Made by a program: the position numbers and the translations under genes. Positions 34,759 to 42,074 of a DNA stretch of 47,810 nucleotides are shown here, piece by piece. The stretch comes from a virus. Under the pieces are notes generated by a model. It was not told the origin of the DNA and searched no databases. It saw nothing but the letters and a program-made list of their open reading frames with translations. The first letter of the stretch is position 1. Every line of letters starts with the position of its first letter. The stretch spans positions 1 through 47,810 of IMG/VR virus record IMGVR_UViG_3300009413_000012, one strand, 5' to 3'.

Positions 34759-35434
34759 ATCGGGATTCCCATAGGCCCTTGGCCAGTGCAAAAGAATTAG
34801 AGTCGTGAATCTCCATCACATCACCCTTCTGGCTTACAACCGGCACGAACGAGTTGGCCACGCCACCAGAGACCCGCTCGGCCAGCGGGCCTCCGTCCAC
34901 GATATACCTGTCCGGCATCTCTTCAGACCGTATCGGCATGTCGTCTTCATCGTACCTCGCGACCCCATCTTTATCTATATAACAGGCATAGAATGGGTGT
35001 TCTTGGTCCGCCTTGAACATGGTCCTGGCCCTTGCCGCCCCGCCCTCCATGGCCATGATAGTCTCGTCGATCAGCTTGGGCTTCATGATCAGGCAACATC
35101 CCATCAGGCGTACAGACACGAAGTCTTCAACTTGACCGTTACGCGACCTCCACTGCAAAGAATTCCACTCCACGATCTTCTCGTTCTGACCATCAAGATC
35201 GTCTTCCTCCTGACACAAGCGGTCATCCCGGTCGTAGAATTCCACGCCAGCCTCTACCGCTATCTGCTGGATGTCCGGGCAATTAGTGGACACGACGACA
35301 TCCGCAGCCAGAGAACTCCCCTTGGCAGCGTCCATAACGTGACGGATGACGGGATATCCGTCTATCAGAAGCAGGTGCTTCTTCGGGAGCCTCGTGGACC
35401 CGGCCCTAGCCTCGATGAATATCACGCTGGTCAA
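34742..35434 (-). CDS. cytidylyltransferase (CMP-sugar synthetase / SpsF-like)
   Basis: 230 residues. The N-terminal signature IEARAGSTRLPKKHLL (7-22) is the CTP-binding loop of CMP-KDO/CMP-sialate synthetases and SpsF proteins (usually QARxxSxRLPxK); ADVVVSTNCPDI and the VEFYDRDD block follow in the usual order. The C-terminal half diverges. Members activate an acidic sugar with CTP. The start is TTG at 35434, with GGTGA upstream; a GTG four codons on is an alternative. Its location inside the virion operon is unusual and suggests sugar decoration of the particle or of the host surface. Confidence 0.75.
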   Translation of the reverse strand: MTSVIFIEARAGSTRLPKKHLLLIDGYPVIRHVMDAAKGSSLAADVVVSTNCPDIQQIAVEAGVEFYDRDDRLCQEEDDLDGQNEKIVEWNSLQWRSRNGQVEDFVSVRLMGCCLIMKPKLIDETIMAMEGGAARARTMFKADQEHPFYACYIDKDGVARYDEDDMPIRSEEMPDRYIVDGGPLAERVSGGVANSFVPVVSQKGDVMEIHDSNSFALAKGLWESRYAMQV

Positions 35435-35546
35435 TTATCATTCACCATTCCAATTACGCGGACGTAGCGGCGGTCACTGTGCCGGTGGCATAGGTCACTC
35501 CCGAAAAGTACGGGGGCCACCGTATGCAGCCCCCGTAACAGCGTCT

Positions 35547-36083
35547 TTAAGCAACGCGGTAGACGATAAACGTATTCGCCGCAGATCGCCGGTAGAAGAA
35601 CATGCCGGTCGCAACGTTACCGTCCGCATCCTGAGCATCAACAACCGGGTCTCCAACGACGGTCACGCCAGAGCCAGCGGTTAAGGTGATGTCACGGCCC
35701 GCCCCAGTTGCCAGATTTAAGATGCTCTGAAAGAAACCGTCACCATTAGCAACAGTTCCGGGCAAAGCAGCTTCAATCTGCGTACCCGTTCGCGTAGTAA
35801 ACGCTGCCGCAGAGGTAGGAGTAGCCTCGATAATGCGGGCGATCTGCTCGGCAGCACTAAACGTCGCACTATCATCAAGACCAGTCTCAGCAGCAGCGAT
35901 AGAATACATCTGCGGTACCTGCGCCGAGTCCATGTGCTGAAACGTCTCGCGTCCGGTGTGCGTTTCCGCTCCCGTATGCGTTTCCGCGCCAGTGTGGGTC
36001 TCCACACCAGTGTGCGTGTGTGCTACAGTGCTTTTGATAATTTCAGAACCGACAAGTCGTTTTGTTTCAGTTCTATTAGGCAT
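35547..36083 (-). CDS. virion protein with His-rich THTGAE tandem repeats
   Basis: 178 residues from the ATG at 36083 (AAAGG upstream); the frame extends 29 residues further to a Cys-rich start without a ribosome site. Residues 22-47 hold five near-identical units of the type ETHTGA. A helical part (QMYSIAAAETGLDD, EQIARIIEAT) and a beta-rich end (AGRDITLTAGSGVTVVG, MFFYRRSAANTFIVYRVA) follow. The His spacing suggests metal-ion binding along a fibre, as in some phage spike proteins. It lies close to the capsid genes and is probably a decoration or fibre protein. Confidence 0.58.
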   Translation of the reverse strand: MPNRTETKRLVGSEIIKSTVAHTHTGVETHTGAETHTGAETHTGRETFQHMDSAQVPQMYSIAAAETGLDDSATFSAAEQIARIIEATPTSAAAFTTRTGTQIEAALPGTVANGDGFFQSILNLATGAGRDITLTAGSGVTVVGDPVVDAQDADGNVATGMFFYRRSAANTFIVYRVA

Positions 36084-36259
36084 AACTTGGACCTTTCGCG
36101 GGGTGATTTCTAAGCAGCAGTTCCCGACCCCATCGCGGGTGCTGCCATGACCACATGTACAAGCGGCCATAGTCTGATAAAACCACCACTCGCCACGCAG
36201 CGGGTGGTGGCTGACGCAGGTGAATATAGACGCACAAATAATCCTGCGGACAAAGTAGT

Positions 36260-36742
36260 TTATCCTGAAGCCGAACCGGAGGAGTTAAACGCCCATCCGT
36301 CGAACAGGACCTTTATCACGGTTGCCGACCCACCTGTGGTCCCGGCCTCCAACGCAAATCCGATCCCAGCATTCCCGTCCGTTCGCTTTGTGGCTATAGC
36401 GGAAGCCTGGGGCATAATACTGTCTGTAATAGCCACCGCAGTAGAGGGGGCGACCAAGCATCCGTGGATGCCGCGAATCAGGAATTTGCCCTGCTTGTCA
36501 TTGGCCGTTGCCTCCATGGCCAAGCAGAATAGCCAGCCTTCCAGATGGGCCGTGACGGGTTCGATGACGTTGGCGAAGGGATCGTTCGCGGTGGTCGTGT
36601 AAGCGTCCACGTCGCCGTCCGTGCCGCCAAGATCGAAGGCGCACACGTCACCGATGTCCAGTGTGGCTCCAGTTCTGTTCGTGGCGAAAGTGGTAATCGT
36701 CTGAGCTTCCACCCACGAACCCGGTACAGTAAAAAGAGGCAT
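36260..36742 (-). CDS. probable head decoration protein (160 aa)
   Basis: 160 residues from the ATG at 36742, which has AAGGAG 8 bases upstream; the longer frame to 36829 has no such site. The chain is beta-rich with small residues (ATLDIGDVCAFDLGGTDGD, GKFLIRGIHGCLVA) and ends with VIKVLFDGWAFNSSG. Gene order (capsid, then this) and size fit a capsid-stabilising decoration protein. A terminator hairpin separates it from the capsid gene, so its level may be set by read-through. Confidence 0.55.
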   Translation of the reverse strand: MPLFTVPGSWVEAQTITTFATNRTGATLDIGDVCAFDLGGTDGDVDAYTTTANDPFANVIEPVTAHLEGWLFCLAMEATANDKQGKFLIRGIHGCLVAPSTAVAITDSIMPQASAIATKRTDGNAGIGFALEAGTTGGSATVIKVLFDGWAFNSSGSASG

Positions 36743-36838
36743 CTGTGATCTCCTTATGCTGCCCCTGCCTGCTCCGGAGCAGTCCCCGGCCAGTAAGGCT
36801 GCAACACTCAGGTTGTTGCGGACATCCATGCCCGCGTG

Positions 36839-36871
36839 AAAAAGGCAACTAGGCGGTTAAGCCTAGCCGCC
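36839..36871 (-). terminator. terminator hairpin just downstream of the capsid gene
   Basis: On the minus strand an 11-bp stem (GGCGGCTAGGC / GCCTAGTTGCC, with two G-T pairs, 36871-36861 and 36854-36844) with a 6-base TTAACC loop is followed by TTTTT (36843-36839). It lies 7 bases after the capsid stop and would leave capsid mRNA more abundant than the downstream genes. Confidence 0.8.
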
Positions 36872-36877
36872 CGTGGC

Positions 36878-37960
36878 TTAACTAGCCTGCAAGTAACCCT
36901 GACGCTGCCTCGACAGGCAGACCAAGTTGCAGTAAGTATCGACCCACGCCACCATCGTGTCCGGCTGATCCGGGAACACTTGCGGAGTTCCGACCTGCAT
37001 GAACTTCTGGCGGTGGAACACCAACTTGATGTGGCTCATGTTCAGGAAGATGTAATCCGGGCTTCCTGAAGAGAACGAAGTGGCATCGTCCATACCCTCG
37101 TTGTTCACGACGGGGATATTCAGGAACACGGGGTTCCCGTAGGCGGGGTCCTGTGGACCCGCTCTGGTGATGTCGTTGTTCGCCCGCACGGCCTTCATGT
37201 AATCCTTTCGGCCTTCGCGGTTGGTGAAGATAACCATCCGGCGGAAGTCGTCGTCGGAGAAATACTCCTGCGAGGATGGCGGACGTTTGAACACGACCAA
37301 CTGACTGATCGTGTCGAACCCGGCGATGATGCCGTTGTCGGTATCAAACGGTGTCGAAGCCGTGTAGGTGGTATTTTGGTTCTGCCACGCAGACTTCGAC
37401 GACGGGTTGATTCCCAAAACATTCGTGAATCCGGAAGGCGCGAGGCCGTCCGAAGTAACGAAAGCAAAGATGGAATACGGATCAGTACCGGTGGCCGCTT
37501 CCATGTTTGCGTTGCTGGCGGCGGCTGTCATAAACCGCTCCATCTTGTTGAAGAGCGAGGTGTACGCCTGCTGGTACTTGAACCTCTTGATTCTCTTGTA
37601 CTGCTGGAACATGGCGTTCTCGCCGCCACCTTCATTGAGCAGGACTTCCTGCTCGTTCCAAGTTATGGGAACACGGACGAATCGCCAGTTGGCGGTGAGC
37701 GTCGTCGCTCCCTGTATGTTAGACACGCTGGCCTTTTCGCCGGGGAGATAGGCCCCTGCCGTCAGCGGGTCGTCCAGAAGAATCACATCCTTGATCTGCG
37801 AACCGCCTTGCACTTCTTTCTTGGCGGCATAGAACGCAGACAGGGATGCGAAGTTACGAAGTTGCGCATCATTGATCACATCGTCGGGACCCGACAGGTA
37901 CGCGGGACCCGTTCCATCGGTAAAAAAATCAGTAAATAGACTTAGGGCTGCACCGGCCAT
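36878..37960 (-). CDS. major capsid protein (HK97-like fold likely)
   Basis: 360 residues behind AAGGAG. Order (portal, scaffold, this gene), size, and the pattern of a helical N-terminal region followed by alpha/beta core (NWRFVRVPITWNEQEVLL, YQQAYTSLFNKMERFM, FDTISQLVVFKRPPSSQEYF, RKDYMKAVRAN) support a major capsid protein. SPDYIFLNMSHIKLVFHRQKF near 310-330 and a Cys-containing end (WVDTYCNLVCLSRQRQG) fit the last strands of the P-domain. No protease gene is adjacent, so scaffold removal is probably by release. Confidence 0.85.
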   Translation of the reverse strand: MAGAALSLFTDFFTDGTGPAYLSGPDDVINDAQLRNFASLSAFYAAKKEVQGGSQIKDVILLDDPLTAGAYLPGEKASVSNIQGATTLTANWRFVRVPITWNEQEVLLNEGGGENAMFQQYKRIKRFKYQQAYTSLFNKMERFMTAAASNANMEAATGTDPYSIFAFVTSDGLAPSGFTNVLGINPSSKSAWQNQNTTYTASTPFDTDNGIIAGFDTISQLVVFKRPPSSQEYFSDDDFRRMVIFTNREGRKDYMKAVRANNDITRAGPQDPAYGNPVFLNIPVVNNEGMDDATSFSSGSPDYIFLNMSHIKLVFHRQKFMQVGTPQVFPDQPDTMVAWVDTYCNLVCLSRQRQGYLQAS

Positions 37961-37971
37961 TATTTAACTCC

Positions 37972-39075
37972 TTATCCCTCGGCGGTCTGTCCGAATACCT
38001 GACGATACATCTTGCCGAAGTCCAGACGTTCCTGTTCCTCAGACGTGAGATTTCGTTCTCGGGACCCGGTAGTTGTCGCACGAGGTTGCCCGTTCCTTCT
38101 GGAATGGGCGCGTTTTAGCATTGAAGATTTCAGGTCATCAAGTCTTGAGTCAGCCAACGTCCACTTCACGGCCTCCCGGTAAACTCCACCTACCGTGTCG
38201 AACGCATTGCCGGGGGACTGCACAATGGTGTCGTACCGCTTCAAGACTTCCTCTTGAACTTTCCCGTCTTCCAATTGCGGAAACTCTGAGGACATAAGGC
38301 TCCTAGCCGCCTCAATCTGATCTGCTACGCGAGCGATCTGAAGACTGTTGATCTTGTCGTCACGCTCTTTGAGTTCGGTAGAGAACCTGTTAGCTATGTC
38401 CGCAGTGAGATGCTCCGCAAGGCCCGACAACGCCTTGGCAATCGGGTCTTTAGCTTCACCCAAGAGATCGAGGTTCTCCTCATTCACGAGTGGAGAGAGA
38501 GCCTCATCGATCATCTCCTGAACGGATGAAGCATCGACAGCTTCGCTAACCGCAGCCTGCTGCCGACGAAGGGTGTCGGACTGTTCCGAGCCTTGGCCCT
38601 TGAGCCAGTCCCGGTACTCGTTACCGAAGCGGTCTTGATCTGCCTGAGCCTTTGCCCGCTTTTGGCCATGGGACAAAAACTCTTCAGGCTTATCGTTGTA
38701 CCACCTCTGTATACGTTCTTCGGGCAGTCCATCCCGAACGAGGGCCGCTATGGCCTGATCGAAACCTTCGGGTTGTTCCTCGGTCTTGTCGTCCGACGCT
38801 TCGGGTTCGACCGGTTCCTTGGAATCCGAGTCTTCGGCTTCACTAACCTCTTCTTCTTCCGCTTCTGCCTCCCCGTCTTTTGACTCTTCCTCCGTCTCCT
38901 TTGCTTCCTCCGCTACCGTATCATCGCCAGACTCCTGAGAAGCAACCGTTCGGCGATACAGTTCATCAAAAACGGCTCGCTCTTGATCGTCATTAGATTC
39001 AACGGGCGCAGCGTCCGCGTTTGATGCCTGATCGCCGGTTACGACTTGTTCTTCTGCTACAGAGGTCTCTGCCAT
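37972..39075 (-). CDS. scaffolding protein
   Basis: 367 residues. Residues 1-115 are extremely acidic and disordered (runs such as EEEEVSEAEDSDSKEP). Residues 150-290 are long charged helices (IADQIEAARSLM and neighbours), and the last 70 are basic (LKRAHSRRNGQPR), the capsid-binding end of phage scaffolds. Position between portal and capsid and the 12-base gap to the capsid gene fit an internal scaffold that guides procapsid assembly. Start supported by AAGGAGG. Confidence 0.85.
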   Translation of the reverse strand: MAETSVAEEQVVTGDQASNADAAPVESNDDQERAVFDELYRRTVASQESGDDTVAEEAKETEEESKDGEAEAEEEEVSEAEDSDSKEPVEPEASDDKTEEQPEGFDQAIAALVRDGLPEERIQRWYNDKPEEFLSHGQKRAKAQADQDRFGNEYRDWLKGQGSEQSDTLRRQQAAVSEAVDASSVQEMIDEALSPLVNEENLDLLGEAKDPIAKALSGLAEHLTADIANRFSTELKERDDKINSLQIARVADQIEAARSLMSSEFPQLEDGKVQEEVLKRYDTIVQSPGNAFDTVGGVYREAVKWTLADSRLDDLKSSMLKRAHSRRNGQPRATTTGSRERNLTSEEQERLDFGKMYRQVFGQTAEG

Positions 39076-39147
39076 GTTGTCGGCCTCCTTGCCGTGCCGG
39101 GGTTAGAGTCGTCCTAACTCATCCCTGGAAAGGTATATGGATGATTA

Positions 39148-39333
39148 TTACTCGTCAAAAATCATCTTGTCAAATCGATTATCGAGTTCTGCTTTCAATA
39201 TCTTGTCATGCTGGCCCAGTTCCTTGCAGGAAAGCTCGCCCGCGTCGGTCGCCTTTAGCAGTCCATTGCCCGTGGCTGGCCTTGATCGACGCGGGCGAGT
39301 TCCCCCGATTCCGGCATCACAGGTCATTTGCAT
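39148..39333 (-). CDS. possible small protein (61 aa) spanning an inverted repeat
   Basis: The frame starts inside the end of the preceding gene (17-base overlap) and ends at 39148. The last 30 residues are charged and helical (LSCKELGQHDKILKAELDN), which looks protein-like; the first half is low in quality and covers a 13-bp inverted repeat. No clear ribosome site. Function unknown, and it may be non-coding. Confidence 0.3.
   Translation of the reverse strand: MQMTCDAGIGGTRPRRSRPATGNGLLKATDAGELSCKELGQHDKILKAELDNRFDKMIFDE
39235..39299. repeat. perfect 13-bp inverted repeat between FmdB-like gene and scaffold gene
   Basis: CTCGCCCGCGTCG (39235-39247) and CGACGCGGGCGAG (39287-39299) are perfect complements with a 39-base spacer. 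In RNA they would form a stable GC-rich stem with a large loop; there is no T-run. It lies upstream of the scaffold and capsid genes and may be an RNA processing or stability site. Confidence 0.6.
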
Positions 39334-39670
39334 TGTAATCCCTCGTGAATCCGTATCTGCGGCACAGGTCCCTCTCTTCGTGCTGGCTGCGGATGATAAC
39401 CTTGCCGTAATCCCGCCCCTCCTCTTTTACCCACTCCACATTATTATTTTGCGGCTTGTTGGGGTCCTGACCGCCGAACTGCGGGAGAGTGGACGATATT
39501 TTCGGGTACGACGACAGGTCATAGGCACTGCCGTCAGCAATATTCCTAGACATGACCCGGCGATACACCTTCCCGCTCCGATTCACGGGCGTGCCGATAT
39601 CCGGTGCCTTGCTCATGGGTCGGTCAACCTCGATCACCTCTCCGTCATCAGCCATGAATTCGTAAATCAT
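39317..39670 (-). CDS. FmdB-type zinc-ribbon derivative lacking the cysteines
   Basis: 117 residues. The start MIYEFMADDGEVIEV, then MSKAPDIGTPVN and GKVYRRVMS, follows the FmdB/putative regulatory zinc-ribbon layout (YEY.C..CG..FE...SM..P....CP.CG..V.R..S), but each Cys position is replaced by another residue. Residues 45-117 are a separate polar region ending in YGFTRDYNANDL. Zinc-ribbon proteins of this type are common in phage head-gene clusters, with unknown role. Here the fold may persist without metal. Follows the portal gene by 8 bases. Confidence 0.55.
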   Translation of the reverse strand: MIYEFMADDGEVIEVDRPMSKAPDIGTPVNRSGKVYRRVMSRNIADGSAYDLSSYPKISSTLPQFGGQDPNKPQNNNVEWVKEEGRDYGKVIIRSQHEERDLCRRYGFTRDYNANDL

Positions 39671-39678
39671 TACTGGTC

Positions 39679-41520
39679 CTATGATCCAAAAGCCTCGGCG
39701 TTCATTCCGCCAGATTCCCTAGCAAGGGCAATGTGGGCGCGTCCTGTCATTGACGAAGGTATGTTGGCCCTGTCTCCGGGCAATCTCGGGGACGATGCCG
39801 AAGCCACTCGGGCCGCTTGGCTTTCCATCTGCTGCTGGGCCGCGCCCGGATTGGCCTGTTGCATAAGGGCATTGCTCTGGGCTTCCGCAAGTTTCTGGAA
39901 ATCTATCCAGTCGTCTGCATCGCCCACGTTAAGCGACTGAAACAGTGTTCTGACCGGCTCCCGCCACTTGATCCACGGTGTCTGCGACATGACTTGGGAC
40001 AGGCTGGACACCGTCTCGAATGCCAACTGGACTCTTCTCTGGAACATGGCCTGATCGGTATGCTCCATACTGAGAGGGTCTATCGAAAGACTAAGATCGA
40101 AGAAGTTGAAATGCTCGCGTCCGCCTTCAATTCCGCCTTGGAACTCGCTGACGCCAAGACGCTTGCCTTCCTCTCCTAAACTGGCCGAGAAGTCTTCGCC
40201 ATAAAACCCGTACCACGCGGCAGTTTTGAATATTGTTGCCACAGCCATGCGGAACTGACGCTTGATGCCGCCAATCCGGGCCTTTACGCCGGTATCCGCT
40301 ATGCTGGCTTCCGTTGCGGTAACACCGCTCGTCTCGCCGCGATAAGCGTCCGAGAGTCCAGAGACACGGTTCAACCTTTCTCGGGAGAACGATACGAATT
40401 TGTACTCGGCCTCAGAGGTTCCGCCGATCTCCATCTGCCCTATCTTATCAGTGTCGTCCAAAAGGATCACGTCCCCGTTGCTGGCGTGCTTGATCGTCTC
40501 CATGTCAGCCGTATTGGACTTCTCTCCATAAGCAAACTTCTTGAACCCTGCGGCATTTTCAGCAGCCGCTGTGGTATGCGCGTTCAATTCCTCCCACTGC
40601 TCTGCCGTTGCCGCCAGAGGAGAGAGCGGATACGGCGAGTTCATGACTTTCATGGACCCGTGCATCACATAGGGACCCCATGGCGGCGCGTAGGCTGGCC
40701 TCGGGTCCCTAATCATGTACGCTTTCTTGGAGGTTCCCGCCGGGGTATTGGCGACAGCCACGGTGTATATGGTCCCGTTGTATTCGGGGGCATCGGAAAG
40801 CTCGTTCATCTCCGGGACCCAGATGTCCCAAGCCACTATCTCGTTCCTCGTCGGTATCGACAGGTGCTTGCGTTCTGCAAGGTAAACCTCAACATCCGCA
40901 TCAACCGACAGCTTTTCTATCACGTCGGAGTTGTAATCCGGATCATCTACAAGGTCGTCCTTGTCCGCTATCCACATGTGTCCCATGTACCTAGGGCCAT
41001 TGGATTGCATCGGATTCCAAGTCATGGCGGCTGGGTCGAGAATGAAATGCTGCGGTGCGATCCTGATGATGTAGGGCTGCTGCGGGGTCATCTCGACCCC
41101 TTGGTATCCCGGCTGGTTTCCTATGGTCACCAAGGCCACCATGTGGGCGAACATGAAGTCCACGGCCATATCGCTCAGTGGCTGGGCCACATTGGAATCT
41201 TCGGACCACCTGTTCAGGAACAACTCCAACCCCTGGGCCATGTCGCCCATGGTGGTCATGCCGAACGCATCGGTCATGTCCGGCCTGGCTGCCCTTATCT
41301 TGCAACGGGGGTTGTCGTAAACAAGTGTCGGCAACATCACCGACTGGTACTCGTAGCCGTGATTCTCGGTAACGGGCGACCCCGGCTTGCGATCCACCCG
41401 ATAGAACCGGCCATACGAGCGTCGGATGAGGTCATCCAGACGGTCTAAAAACTTTTCGCGAAACTCGGTGGCCGCGAGAATTTCCTGCCTCAGGCTATCG
41501 GCATCGACTTTAAGCGACAT
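39679..41520 (-). CDS. portal protein
   Basis: 613 residues. The order terminase, small gene, portal, scaffold, capsid and the size support the call. N-terminal helical region (about 1-100), an alpha/beta core with IIRIAPQHFILDP and GHMWIADKDDL near 155-190, a crown/stem region with YGEKSNTADMETIKHASNGDVILLDD near 330-355, SRERLNRVSGLSD near 385, typical of portals, and a Gln-rich helical end (QSNALMQQANPGAAQQQ). It forms the dodecameric DNA channel at the capsid vertex. The start overlaps the previous stop by 11 bases. Confidence 0.85.
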   Translation of the reverse strand: MSLKVDADSLRQEILAATEFREKFLDRLDDLIRRSYGRFYRVDRKPGSPVTENHGYEYQSVMLPTLVYDNPRCKIRAARPDMTDAFGMTTMGDMAQGLELFLNRWSEDSNVAQPLSDMAVDFMFAHMVALVTIGNQPGYQGVEMTPQQPYIIRIAPQHFILDPAAMTWNPMQSNGPRYMGHMWIADKDDLVDDPDYNSDVIEKLSVDADVEVYLAERKHLSIPTRNEIVAWDIWVPEMNELSDAPEYNGTIYTVAVANTPAGTSKKAYMIRDPRPAYAPPWGPYVMHGSMKVMNSPYPLSPLAATAEQWEELNAHTTAAAENAAGFKKFAYGEKSNTADMETIKHASNGDVILLDDTDKIGQMEIGGTSEAEYKFVSFSRERLNRVSGLSDAYRGETSGVTATEASIADTGVKARIGGIKRQFRMAVATIFKTAAWYGFYGEDFSASLGEEGKRLGVSEFQGGIEGGREHFNFFDLSLSIDPLSMEHTDQAMFQRRVQLAFETVSSLSQVMSQTPWIKWREPVRTLFQSLNVGDADDWIDFQKLAEAQSNALMQQANPGAAQQQMESQAARVASASSPRLPGDRANIPSSMTGRAHIALARESGGMNAEAFGS

Positions 41521-42049
41521 CTATGACTGCCTCCTGAGGAGACTCCGTGATTGTCTTCATGGCTGACTGGCGGTTAATGGCTTCCATCGTGTCCGCAACC
41601 TTGTCCTTGGGTATGAACTTGAAGTTGGGGCCTTCGCCGATCACCCGCCTGCGATCATCCGTCACCACAATCGGAGTGGCGGTATCGCCCCATTCCTGAA
41701 CATGCGGAAACAAAGCCCGCCACTCGGGATTTACAAGCATCAGGCCCGGACCTTCCTTGTTTGGGAACTCGGCAGTCGGCATGGTCTTCTCGTATTCCTC
41801 GATAATCCTCTTCATGGTCTTTCGCCGAATGTCTGGGTCAAAGGGAATAGACCCGAACATCTTGGGCGGAAGCGGCCACAACTGAACAGTGCCATTATCC
41901 ATCGTAATCATCTGCCATCCCTCTGGCGGCTGGGTTCCGATAGGGACCGTCATTCCAGAATGAACAGATGTCCGGGTCGGCTGAATGTTGGCCTCTGACT
42001 CGGGTACGCTTTTAACCCCAGAAGGGGGTTGCTTCTTCCGTGAAGGCAT
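41510..42049 (-). CDS. hypothetical protein between terminase and portal (179 aa)
   Basis: 179 residues behind AAAAGGAG. Disordered, Pro-rich N-terminus (1-35), a beta stretch (GWQMITMDNGTVQLWPLPP), then alpha/beta with RRKTMKRIIEEYEKTMP and TPIVVTDDRRRVIGEGPNF. No motif recognised. The place in the packaging cluster might suggest a packaging accessory or portal-associated protein; it is downstream of the large terminase, where a small subunit would be unusual, and lacks an HTH. Confidence 0.6.
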   Translation of the reverse strand: MPSRKKQPPSGVKSVPESEANIQPTRTSVHSGMTVPIGTQPPEGWQMITMDNGTVQLWPLPPKMFGSIPFDPDIRRKTMKRIIEEYEKTMPTAEFPNKEGPGLMLVNPEWRALFPHVQEWGDTATPIVVTDDRRRVIGEGPNFKFIPKDKVADTMEAINRQSAMKTITESPQEAVIDVA

Positions 42050-42074
42050 AATGAGTAACTCCTTTTACTCTGTT

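Noticed and set aside
40486-41448. A 320-residue plus-strand frame opposite the portal gene
   Set aside because: It is His/Arg/Val-rich, has no recognisable domain or start signal, and mirrors the portal codons.
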